A DNA stretch of 64,000 nt from Staphylococcus pseudoxylosus. Its GTDB lineage: Bacteria > Bacillota > Bacilli > Staphylococcales > Staphylococcaceae. The stretch lies in the NCBI RefSeq assembly GCF_003697915.1, contig NZ_RCVN01000004.1, positions 1-64,000 on the forward strand. The letters are read 5' to 3'. This document shows, in pieces, positions 18,915-25,960 of the stretch (position 1 is the stretch's first letter; the number at the start of each line of letters is the position of its first letter). A program made the translations under genes and the position numbers. The notes beneath the pieces are model-generated. The model was not told the origin of the DNA. It worked only from the letters and a program-made list of their open reading frames with translations, and made no database searches.

Positions 18915-18952
18915 ATGCAACTGTTGTTTTTAATTTGTTGCAAATATGCAAC
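18915..18952 (-). promoter_or_regulatory. Candidate promoter and operator of XRE gene
   Basis: An inverted repeat GTTGCA-N4-TGCAAC (18937-18952) and a second TGCAAC-TGTTG element (18916-18926) lie upstream of the XRE gene. On minus a TTGCAT -35-like box is followed after 16 bases by TATACT, with the repeats around it, as expected for an autoregulated promoter. Confidence 0.55.
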
Positions 18953-19269
18953 GATTATTGTAAAAAATTAGGGAAAGCACATAAGTGCCTACCCTTATAT
19001 TATGATCACGTGGTATTTTCATTATAACATAAAAAGACAGCCGAATTAACGACTGCCCAAATACTAAAGGAAGTTTCTATATTCCAAGAAACAATGTAAT
19101 TGTATTATATAAATGTAAAAAACAACCACCCAATGAAATGTGTAGTAATTAGATAGGTAATAATAGTTATTTCTTATTTTCACATGTATATTTAGTTCAA
19201 CGCAAAAGTAAATACAACACTTGAAAATGAAAAATGCCCCTCTTAATATAATAAGGGGAACATTTCTTT

Positions 19270-19720
19270 TATAGTAAAAACGCACGTTTGATAAACTTAT
19301 CAAACTTGTTGGTTAAAACAGTAGATACTTATTCGCTTTCTAAAGCGAATTTAAAAATAGCTAACTAAAGGATTAGTAGATAGTAGAAATAGGTAAGTGC
19401 CTATCTCTTATTCAACAGTAACACTTGCACTTACTTTTTACAACGAATTGTAATGAAGGATTTAAAACATCGTTCATTTGCATGACGATTTTTGTATTCA
19501 CATTATAACATAAAAAATGAGCACCCTTTGAAAGGAAGGATGCCCAATGTATAGTAAAAAATAGTACGTTTGATAAACTTATCAAACATATAGATTAATC
19601 AAAATAGAATTCCACTTCCCAAAGCGGATTGAAAAAATAGAGATTCAGGGTCTCTTGTAAACAGAAGAAGTAGATTGGGTTTCTACCTCTTATTCAAGAG
19701 TAACACTAATCTCATTTAAA
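19270..19720. repeat. Paired imperfect repeat units with shared palindrome
   Basis: Two units about 280 bases apart each hold GTTTGATAAACTTATCAAAC (19286-19305 and 19568-19587), a downstream CTTTCTAAAGCG or CTTCCCAAAGCG segment, and an ending of the form CTCTTATTCAA.AGTAACAC. Sequence between the blocks is less conserved. They look like two copies of one RNA gene or control element. Confidence 0.6.
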
Positions 19721-20149
19721 GCAAGCTAATGTATTTGTTAATTTAAAAACCACCCCCAGAGGGTGGCTAAAAAATAATTGAAAATTTAATTGGAAAGATA
19801 ATAAGAAATTATCTATTTAGAATGTAACATAATAAGGCTATTTCAAAAAGTGATTATTTGTAAATAAGAACTTTTAACATAAAAAAACAGACACATAAGT
19901 GCCTGTCCGAGATATAATATAAAGATTTAAATTGAAAAGTATATTTGTAAGGCTATGTTTATATTATCAGAATATTCTATACTTTTCAAGAATAAATAAA
20001 AACGCCCCTGCAAAGAGGCGTTTTAATGGAATTATTATAACTACAATACAGTGGAGGGATATCCAACTTGCTATACTCTTAACTGTCTAATTAAAGATGT
20101 AATATCGACAGCTATTAATTGATAACAGTTCTCAATTAAAATTTCAATA

Positions 20150-20186
20150 AAAAAATAAAAGAGCAGACACGGGAAATGGTGTCTAC
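20150..20186 (-). terminator. Terminator of the YiiX-like gene
   Basis: On minus, AGACACCATTTCCCGTGTCT followed by GCTCTTTTATTTTTTT, about 40 bases past the stop. A very similar hairpin recurs at 21473-21502. Confidence 0.75.
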
Positions 20187-20224
20187 TATATGCCTATAAG
20201 TGTTGTAACTGATATTATAATATA

Positions 20225-20938
20225 CTAAAATGTTTTAACCTTTTTCAATTTATAAGCATTAGAAGAAATATTAGGCAATGCGTACGGTGAGATTATATGA
20301 GAACCAGGATCATAAATAGATTTTTTACTCGCTCCATATTTATAAGCTTGATAGATTATTTTAGAACAATATGTTGGATTTTTCTTAGATAATTTTGTGT
20401 TTATTCCATATTTGTATTTTTTTCCCTTATAGTTTTTGATAGCCCAATTTCCAGCTTTTGTTCCTGCCCCTGCTTTTTTAGACCGATAAACTTTCACCCA
20501 TTTTTTGCCTTTCCCGTAATCTTTTTTGAAAGAGGCGAAAGACTTAGTGCTAGGATGTGCACCGGAACCAGATATATGTAAAACTGTCTTACTGCTAATA
20601 GCAATAGCAGCATGACCTGTTAAACCTTTAGAACTCGTACCATTTGTTATTAATACATCTCCTTTTTTTAATTTAAATGATGACTTAGCATAAGATGTTA
20701 TTTCTTTTTCACTTTCAATGTTCTCTTTTTCAGTTTTGTCCTCTTTTAAATATTCATTCCATTCTTCTTCAGAAACAGAATCATCGATAATATTCTCGCT
20801 CTTTAATTGGTTATAATTTTGTTCGTTTTCTTGTTCTTCTTCTGCTTTAGCTATATCTACGAATGTACTAGAAAGCGTCGAAATAAAAAACAATAATACG
20901 ACAAATGAATATAAAAACTTCTTCAAAATATGTACCAC
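20225..20938 (-). CDS. Secreted YiiX/NlpC-P60-like cysteine hydrolase
   Basis: Protein of 237 residues. The signal peptide is at 1-32 (KKFLYSFVVLLFFISTLSSTF...AKAEEE), followed by a Glu/Lys/Asn-rich acidic linker to about residue 85. The catalytic domain shows LKKGDVLITNGTSSKGLTGHAAIAI (His of a permuted papain-like fold) and PTYCSKIIYQAYKYG (candidate nucleophile Cys), matching the YiiX/YebB-like group of NlpC/P60-superfamily enzymes. Such enzymes cut peptide, acyl or amide bonds; the target here is unknown. It is basic at its C-terminus. The position in the conversion segment suggests a secreted host-benefit factor rather than a lysis enzyme. Confidence 0.78.
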   Translation of the reverse strand: MVHILKKFLYSFVVLLFFISTLSSTFVDIAKAEEEQENEQNYNQLKSENIIDDSVSEEEWNEYLKEDKTEKENIESEKEITSYAKSSFKLKKGDVLITNGTSSKGLTGHAAIAISSKTVLHISGSGAHPSTKSFASFKKDYGKGKKWVKVYRSKKAGAGTKAGNWAIKNYKGKKYKYGINTKLSKKNPTYCSKIIYQAYKYGASKKSIYDPGSHIISPYALPNISSNAYKLKKVKTF

Positions 20939-21033
20939 CTTTAATTTTTTAGAAATATATTATTATAGGGTTAATATATCACTTTATATATACTATAATA
21001 AAATACGAGTAAATAAAAGGAGCTATATAAATT

Positions 21034-21405
21034 ATGAAAAAGAAATATGTAATTACAATATTAATTATTTTAATATTAATTTTATTGATTTTTGGTTTTT
21101 ACAAAGGATTTAAGCACTATCAAAAAAAGGTAACTTTTGAAGTAATCAATCTTCAATTAGAAAAAAAGAACTTTGATGAGGATATAGTAAAGAAAAAAGA
21201 ACAATATGATTCTAAAAGAGGAGTATATTACTATTCCATAGTATATAAAAAGGAAAACAATATTACCTACATAACAGAATTAGATGAAGATCCTACCGTA
21301 ATGAATATAATAAGTTTCAAAAATAAAAGCCATGAAATCTATTCGTATCCTGTTGATAAACACGGTAATGAAATACAAAGAAATACTAAATATCAAATAG
21401 ATTAG
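21034..21405 (+). CDS. DUF3139-like membrane-anchored protein
   Basis: Protein of 123 residues with one N-terminal membrane anchor (MKKKYVITILIILILILLIFG) and an extracellular part containing KRGVYYYSIVYKKENNITYITEL and PVDKHGNEIQ, which resembles DUF3139 proteins of Gram-positive bacteria. The function of that family is not known. AAAGGAG precedes the ATG. It is on plus, opposite to the surrounding phage genes, and has its own hairpin terminator, so it behaves as an autonomous cargo gene. Confidence 0.65.
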   Translation: MKKKYVITILIILILILLIFGFYKGFKHYQKKVTFEVINLQLEKKNFDEDIVKKKEQYDSKRGVYYYSIVYKKENNITYITELDEDPTVMNIISFKNKSHEIYSYPVDKHGNEIQRNTKYQID

Positions 21406-21412
21406 CACTCAA

Positions 21413-21443
21413 TAATCCACCTTTTTATCATATAGGTGGATTT
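21413..21443 (+). terminator. Terminator of the DUF3139-like gene
   Basis: AATCCACCT/AGGTGGATT hairpin with a TTTTTATCATAT loop, just after the stop codon. Confidence 0.7.
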
Positions 21444-21472
21444 AATTGTTATATAATTACTTTGTGATTACG

Positions 21473-21502
21473 TAAAAAGAGCAGACACGGGACAACGTGT
21501 CT
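21473..21502 (-). terminator. Minus-strand terminator, repeat of 20150-20186
   Basis: AGACACGTTGTCCCGTGTCT followed on minus by GCTCTTTTTA. It shares the GCAGACACGGGA block with the hairpin at 20150-20186. No gene lies directly upstream. Confidence 0.6.
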
Positions 21503-21566
21503 ACTTCTTTTAGTAAGGTATACTTGGTTGGTTAGCAATAATACATTGCTAAAATTACTTATATCA

Positions 21567-21594
21567 TAAAAAAGACACCTCGTAAAGAGGCGTC
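21567..21594 (-). terminator. Probable end of the phage late operon
   Basis: GACGCCTCTTTACGAGGTGTC followed by TTTTTTA on minus, about 95 bases beyond the last lysis gene. Confidence 0.75.
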
Positions 21595-21690
21595 AAAAGA
21601 GTGTGAGTTAAATTTTGGGATTTAACTACACTTGTAATATATCATCATTTAAATATTAATCAAATTATTTGATTGTTCTTATATTTTATT

Positions 21691-22452
21691 CTATTTCCAA
21701 TCAATACTACCCCAATACTTTTCGTTTTTGATTTTTTCTTTCTTGTCTTTAATCTTACAAACTGCTAAATAGAAATACCCAGCGCTTGGATTCGTTGGAT
21801 ATTTGAATTTAATCCACCAGTATCCATCTTTCTTAGTCACACTTACAAAGTCTACCCATTCATTCGCATAAATCCATGAGCCACTATCGACAATTTCACC
21901 TTTTAATCCAGCGCTACGTCTTACTTTAATCGTTGTGTTAGCTGTAAAACGTCCTGACCAATTCCATGTAATCTTTTCTGCTGCTTTAAAGTTAGGACGC
22001 ACAAAATACATATTAGGGTCATATGGATGTGTACGTTGAGTTACTGTTTCCCAACCTGTTCCCCCTTGTTCTGGACCACTGGTCCAACCGCCACCTAACC
22101 AATTTTGTTCGACAATCGTTAGTTGATTTAAGTCTGCTGATACTACAAATCCTACATGACCAGCACTATCTCCATACGTGTAAGGGAAAATAACCATGTC
22201 ACCAGGTAAAGCTAAGAAATCTAATGTGTTTTTATAAACTTTCGCTCTATCCTTTAGTAACGCTTGATTATCTGTATGAATATCTTTAGCGTAATTGCCC
22301 TGTAAAGATGTGCCAGGGAATAATTGAGCCCACCCTGCGTTAGCATAATCATAACATTGAAAACCATACCAACCATCAAAGTCGTATTGTTTACCAATTG
22401 AATTACTTAGCCATTTTACAAATTCATTTTTTGTCATTACTGCATTTATCAT
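21691..22452 (-). CDS. CHAP-domain endolysin with SH3b domain
   Basis: Peptidoglycan hydrolase of 253 residues. The N-terminal CHAP domain (about 1-135) has the catalytic Cys in FQCYDYANAGW and His in GHVGFVVSA; it should cut the stem peptide or cross-bridge as endopeptidase or amidase. The C-terminal SH3_5 wall-binding domain (about 165-253) ends KIKNEKYWGSIDWK. The preceding gene encodes an amidase with an almost identical binding-domain end. Most staphylococcal phages fuse CHAP, amidase and SH3b in one protein, so this is a split arrangement. It is the last gene of the lysis module. Confidence 0.92.
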   Translation of the reverse strand: MINAVMTKNEFVKWLSNSIGKQYDFDGWYGFQCYDYANAGWAQLFPGTSLQGNYAKDIHTDNQALLKDRAKVYKNTLDFLALPGDMVIFPYTYGDSAGHVGFVVSADLNQLTIVEQNWLGGGWTSGPEQGGTGWETVTQRTHPYDPNMYFVRPNFKAAEKITWNWSGRFTANTTIKVRRSAGLKGEIVDSGSWIYANEWVDFVSVTKKDGYWWIKFKYPTNPSAGYFYLAVCKIKDKKEKIKNEKYWGSIDWK

Positions 22453-22506
22453 AATATTACCTCCAATTAATAATAAAAAGCCGACACAATGTGCCGACTT
22501 AGTCTT

Positions 22507-23385
22507 TTATTTCCAAGTGATTGTTCCCCAATACTTTTCATTTTTAATTTTCTCTTGTGGATTAGTAATGCGACATACCGCACAATAGAAATCATCTTTA
22601 CTTGAACCAGGTTGGACATATTTAAAGCGAATCCACCAATAGCCATCGGCTTTGATAATTTGGTCAAAATTAACCCAATCGTCTTTACTGTATAACCATG
22701 AATTTTTATCTACTAAAGTACCACTGGTACTTGGTGATTTTCTTACTTTAATTCCTTTATCATTCGTAGGTTGTGGGTAATAAGTACCTGCCCAATCCCA
22801 CTTCGTTTTCTCTGTTGGTTTTTCATCTTTTTTATAATATTTAGCTACGATGTTATCTAAGTTTGACGTTGCACGACCATATCCTGAAGCTTGTAATGCA
22901 TTACCAGGGTCTGATTTATCATATTGAATATCTTGATGCCCTGGCATTTTTGTTTTGTAGTCAATAGACCAGTATTCAGCCAAATAAGCTAGTACGCGAG
23001 CACCATTATCTAATGATTTTTGTGAACGTGTTTTATTTGTGAAATAACAAATCTCAACGCCTGCTGCACCATCATTTGCATCTACGCCATACCAAGCGTT
23101 ATCTATTGTAGTGCTAGGTAATACGTGATAGGCAACTTCTGTAACTGGAATACAAATAATTGCTTCTTTGTCATCCACAAAGATGTGTGCTGACGCAATA
23201 CCCTGTTGAATATTATGTGTATTTTCATAATAATCCACATTATTTTGTGCTGTTGAATTTGGGTTACCTGTATCATGGGCAACTAAAAATTCTGGTTTTC
23301 CTTTTCTTAATTTCTTGCCTGGTCTTCTTGTACCAATTGTTAGTAATTGATATCTAACTGGTACGCCTTTCCATGTCTCTGCCAT
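22507..23385 (-). CDS. N-acetylmuramoyl-L-alanine amidase endolysin with SH3b
   Basis: Hydrolase of 292 residues. The Amidase_2 (PGRP-like) zinc domain (about 30-185) shows FLVAHDTGNPNS, ENTHN, GVEICYF, MPGHQDIQ and KSDPGNAL. The SH3_5 wall-binding domain (about 205-292) ends EKIKNEKYWGTITWK, a near copy of the end of the CHAP endolysin. It cleaves between muramic acid and L-alanine. It starts with AGGAGG before ATG and lies downstream of the holin; a small hairpin separates it from the CHAP gene. Confidence 0.93.
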   Translation of the reverse strand: MAETWKGVPVRYQLLTIGTRRPGKKLRKGKPEFLVAHDTGNPNSTAQNNVDYYENTHNIQQGIASAHIFVDDKEAIICIPVTEVAYHVLPSTTIDNAWYGVDANDGAAGVEICYFTNKTRSQKSLDNGARVLAYLAEYWSIDYKTKMPGHQDIQYDKSDPGNALQASGYGRATSNLDNIVAKYYKKDEKPTEKTKWDWAGTYYPQPTNDKGIKVRKSPSTSGTLVDKNSWLYSKDDWVNFDQIIKADGYWWIRFKYVQPGSSKDDFYCAVCRITNPQEKIKNEKYWGTITWK

Positions 23386-23449
23386 ACTAAATTCCTCCTA
23401 ATATAATTTATGGCCATGACTGCTCTGTCATGACCACATGAAAAAGCCG

Positions 23450-23914
23450 TTACTTAGGTAACGACTTGCCTTTTTCTTGAGAATCATTTGTGAATTCATT
23501 TTTTAAATTATCTTTAGTATCTTGTTTTGTTTCTTTAATAACATTTAATTTCTCTGCAATTTCTTTTGGTATCAATACGCCCATTTCTGAACAGTTCTCA
23601 ATAATACTTAAACCTTCATTAGCGATATAGAAAAATATTGTCAATACCACTAAGCCTCCATTTAAGGCAAGTATTTGATCAATGATGTTTGACAAAATAA
23701 CAATAATAAAAATAAATATCTTCCTTGAGAAACCAAACAAAGACTTTCTGCTCCATAAATTTTTATTTTTTATTGCTTTACTAATACCTGTCGCAATATC
23801 AAGCCCCATCAATATCATTAAAAAATAGAGCAATTTTAAATCTCCTGCATAAATAAATGTATGGAACGCTTCTGTCTCTGTAAATCTCACTGTAACTTCC
23901 TCCATTTTCTTCAC
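23450..23914 (-). CDS. Phage holin (TcdE/Cph1 holin_4 type)
   Basis: Membrane protein of 154 residues with three to four hydrophobic segments (about 28-45, 60-82, 84-108) after a short polar N-terminus. MGLDIATGISKAIKNKNLWSRKSLFGFSRK is typical of the phage_holin_4 / toxin-secretion holin family. The C-terminal tail is charged and soluble. It forms the timed membrane lesions that release the endolysins encoded just downstream. Confidence 0.88.
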   Translation of the reverse strand: MKKMEEVTVRFTETEAFHTFIYAGDLKLLYFLMILMGLDIATGISKAIKNKNLWSRKSLFGFSRKIFIFIIVILSNIIDQILALNGGLVVLTIFFYIANEGLSIIENCSEMGVLIPKEIAEKLNVIKETKQDTKDNLKNEFTNDSQEKGKSLPK

Positions 23915-23943
23915 CCACTTTCTATAAAATTAAAACCACAAGC

Positions 23944-24087
23944 CTAGTCCTGTGGTTGTTTTGGATAATCCTCGCCAGTAATTTCTTTGTATTGTTCTTT
24001 AGTTATCCAATTGCATTTAACACTCTCAAAAATCTTTTGTTTATCAAATAGTTTTAAATCATACAAACGTTTAAGAGTTGTGAACAT
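23944..24087 (-). CDS. XkdX-family small tail-module protein
   Basis: Forty-seven residues starting MFTTLKRLYDLKLFDKQKIF and containing NWITKEQYKEITGEDY, a clear XkdX signature. Its start overlaps the end of the upstream gene by 17 bases. XkdX proteins are found between baseplate and holin genes in many Gram-positive siphoviruses; their role is unknown. Confidence 0.85.
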   Translation of the reverse strand: MFTTLKRLYDLKLFDKQKIFESVKCNWITKEQYKEITGEDYPKQPQD

Positions 24088-24427
24088 CAGACATACCTCC
24101 CTGTACTTTTAATAACTCTGCTGTTAAATTTGCAATATCTTGTTCTAAACCTTTAATTTTAGAATTGTGTTCTAAATCATTAGCTAAAAGCTGCGCATTT
24201 AAAAAATCATTTGAACTAGGGGTATCTGGTTCACTTTCTGGCAAACTACTTTCCCATTCTTCTTTGGTAGATCCAACCCATTCATTACCATTAAAATAGA
24301 AAGGGCTATAAATCCCTTCTGGAGGGGGTGTTTCAGTCCATTCGTCTTTTGGATAGTCGTATTCACCTTCACTGTTTTGAAATGCTAAATAGGGTGTTCC
24401 ACCATATAAAAATACTTGTTTGAACAT
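24071..24427 (-). CDS. Small tail-region protein
   Basis: Protein of 118 residues, not assigned to a family. The N-terminal 55 residues are aromatic and acidic (YLAFQNSEGEYDYPKDEWTETPPPEG), followed by a Pro/Ser/Glu linker (about 62-75) and a C-terminal coiled coil (NDLEHNSKIKGLEQDIANLTAELLK). It lies between the upper baseplate gene and XkdX, where staphylococcal and Bacillus phages often have accessory baseplate or assembly proteins. Confidence 0.65.
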   Translation of the reverse strand: MFKQVFLYGGTPYLAFQNSEGEYDYPKDEWTETPPPEGIYSPFYFNGNEWVGSTKEEWESSLPESEPDTPSSNDFLNAQLLANDLEHNSKIKGLEQDIANLTAELLKVQGGMSDVHNS

Positions 24428-24440
24428 TTAAATTAACCTC

Positions 24441-25949
24441 CTATTCTACCCAACTAATTGTGCCGTAAATATATTTGTCATTACTAACTGACCATTCAGG
24501 TTCATTAGCTATATAAACTCTAACTTCCCCATTGTTATCAATGATAATGCTTGTACCATTATGAGCTAAAGGAGCTCTAACAAATCCAACTTGTGGGCTT
24601 TTTGCAAAGTTAGCAGGCAATTGAGCAATAACTTGACTGTGAGAAATACTGTCAGCATTTATTCTTAAAAACTTCTGTGTCACAGAGCCATTTGTAATAG
24701 TTCTATATGAACAACCATAACCATTACGAGCTTTACCATAGTCATAAGCTGTATTAGTTCTACCACCATTAATAATAGTGAATGGAATCCAACCAGTATC
24801 AGTAGGTACTCCTGTTTCCATCCAATTAGACCAAGTTTTGTTAAAATATTTTATAAACCTTCTAGGAGAGTTATATGGTCTATATTCAATCATTTTTGAT
24901 GATGCATTATCTCTATGAAAAACTGTAATAAATCCGTTATAACTAACTCCTTCAGGTGAATTTGTTGATACGGTTATATAGTACTGACCAGGCATTAAAG
25001 AATCTAAGAATTCAGTATTAGCCCAATCTTTACCAGTCATGTAGAAAGTCCTTCCATCATCATTAACAAATTTATATTTTTGCCAATTTAACTTCCCTAA
25101 CTCTTCATCTAATATTTGAGGTGATAAAAATCCATTATCTTCAACTGTTTGATTGAATTCGTTAACTTTGGCGTCTACATGTTCAGTAGCTTCTGTAGAA
25201 ATCGTGTTAATATTATTCACTGCACTTGAAGCTGTATCTTGAACGCTCGTTTTAGCATTGTTAGATACCGTTGTTATATCTTCTGTAGCCTCATCTTTAA
25301 CTTTAGTTAAATCACTCTTAGCTTGAGCAATGTAAGCTTGAATATCTGATTTACCACTAGCAACGATAGCGTTAAGTGTTTCAATGCCTTGTTGTAATAC
25401 TGATTTCATTTCTGCCACGTAATCCGCACCGTTTGCTATAGCTTCTTCAATGTCTCTAACTTGTTTTTCAATTTTCATTTTTAATTGACTAAACATGCGA
25501 ATGTATTCAATCTTAGTGAATGAAGAAATTTTATTAATGAGTGCGTCCGCGACTTCAAATGTGAACTCTCTAAACACCGCAACCTCATTATATTCAGTTT
25601 TACCATCAACATTGTTAACTCCAATATAAACTTGACCCTTAACACTCGTTGATGTACTAGCGTGTAAGAATTCGCTATCTAACGTAATTGTTACAATGCC
25701 TTTATTAGAATCTTCTATTTCTAACTCAATCACATCTGACACACTACCATTACTCGATTCAAAGTAAGCATAAGCTGTTAAATTATTTTCATGAATCAAT
25801 AACGGTCCTTTTGAGTTACTTAACTGAAATCTTAAGATTGCTGTATTTTCATCTAAATTATAAAAACCAACCCCTAAATCAGAGATTGGTTTTAAATACG
25901 GTTCAGATTTTAATTTAAATAGTGCTTTTTTATCTATTCCGTTACTCAC
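24441..25949 (-). CDS. BppU-family upper baseplate protein with C-terminal binding domain
   Basis: Structural protein of 502 residues. The N-terminal BppU beta domain (about 1-135) contains LKPISDLGVGFYNLDENTAILRF and FEVADALINKI. A long helical, Ala/Lys/Glu-rich coiled coil follows (about 145-270), then a C-terminal module (about 290-502) beginning LNWQKYKFVNDDGRTFYM and ending in GTISWVE. The last 115 residues (from DTGWIPFTI) resemble the C-terminus of the protein at 28590-29117, suggesting a shared trimeric tip or host-binding domain. Confidence 0.83.
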   Translation of the reverse strand: MSNGIDKKALFKLKSEPYLKPISDLGVGFYNLDENTAILRFQLSNSKGPLLIHENNLTAYAYFESSNGSVSDVIELEIEDSNKGIVTITLDSEFLHASTSTSVKGQVYIGVNNVDGKTEYNEVAVFREFTFEVADALINKISSFTKIEYIRMFSQLKMKIEKQVRDIEEAIANGADYVAEMKSVLQQGIETLNAIVASGKSDIQAYIAQAKSDLTKVKDEATEDITTVSNNAKTSVQDTASSAVNNINTISTEATEHVDAKVNEFNQTVEDNGFLSPQILDEELGKLNWQKYKFVNDDGRTFYMTGKDWANTEFLDSLMPGQYYITVSTNSPEGVSYNGFITVFHRDNASSKMIEYRPYNSPRRFIKYFNKTWSNWMETGVPTDTGWIPFTIINGGRTNTAYDYGKARNGYGCSYRTITNGSVTQKFLRINADSISHSQVIAQLPANFAKSPQVGFVRAPLAHNGTSIIIDNNGEVRVYIANEPEWSVSNDKYIYGTISWVE

Positions 25950-25960
25950 ATAATCACTCC

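Larger units (their letters stand above)
19028..20224 (-). other. Gene-free cargo DNA with orphan terminators
   Basis: No credible gene in about 1.2 kb. On minus I find successive hairpins followed by T-runs at about 19031-19057, 19235-19262, 19512-19543, 19744-19770, 19881-19907 and 19999-20025. None has a coding frame with a ribosome site upstream. This pattern fits a series of small untranslated RNAs, for example antitoxin-type or regulatory RNAs, rather than decayed genes. Confidence 0.5.

Noticed and set aside
19064..19303. 79-residue minus-strand frame in the terminator-rich region
   Set aside because: No ribosome site, runs across a terminator hairpin, composition dominated by Tyr/Phe/Ile from AT-rich DNA.
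19286..19587. Possible CRISPR repeats (two identical 20-base palindromes)
   Set aside because: Only two copies 282 bases apart with similar, not unique, flanks and no cas genes.
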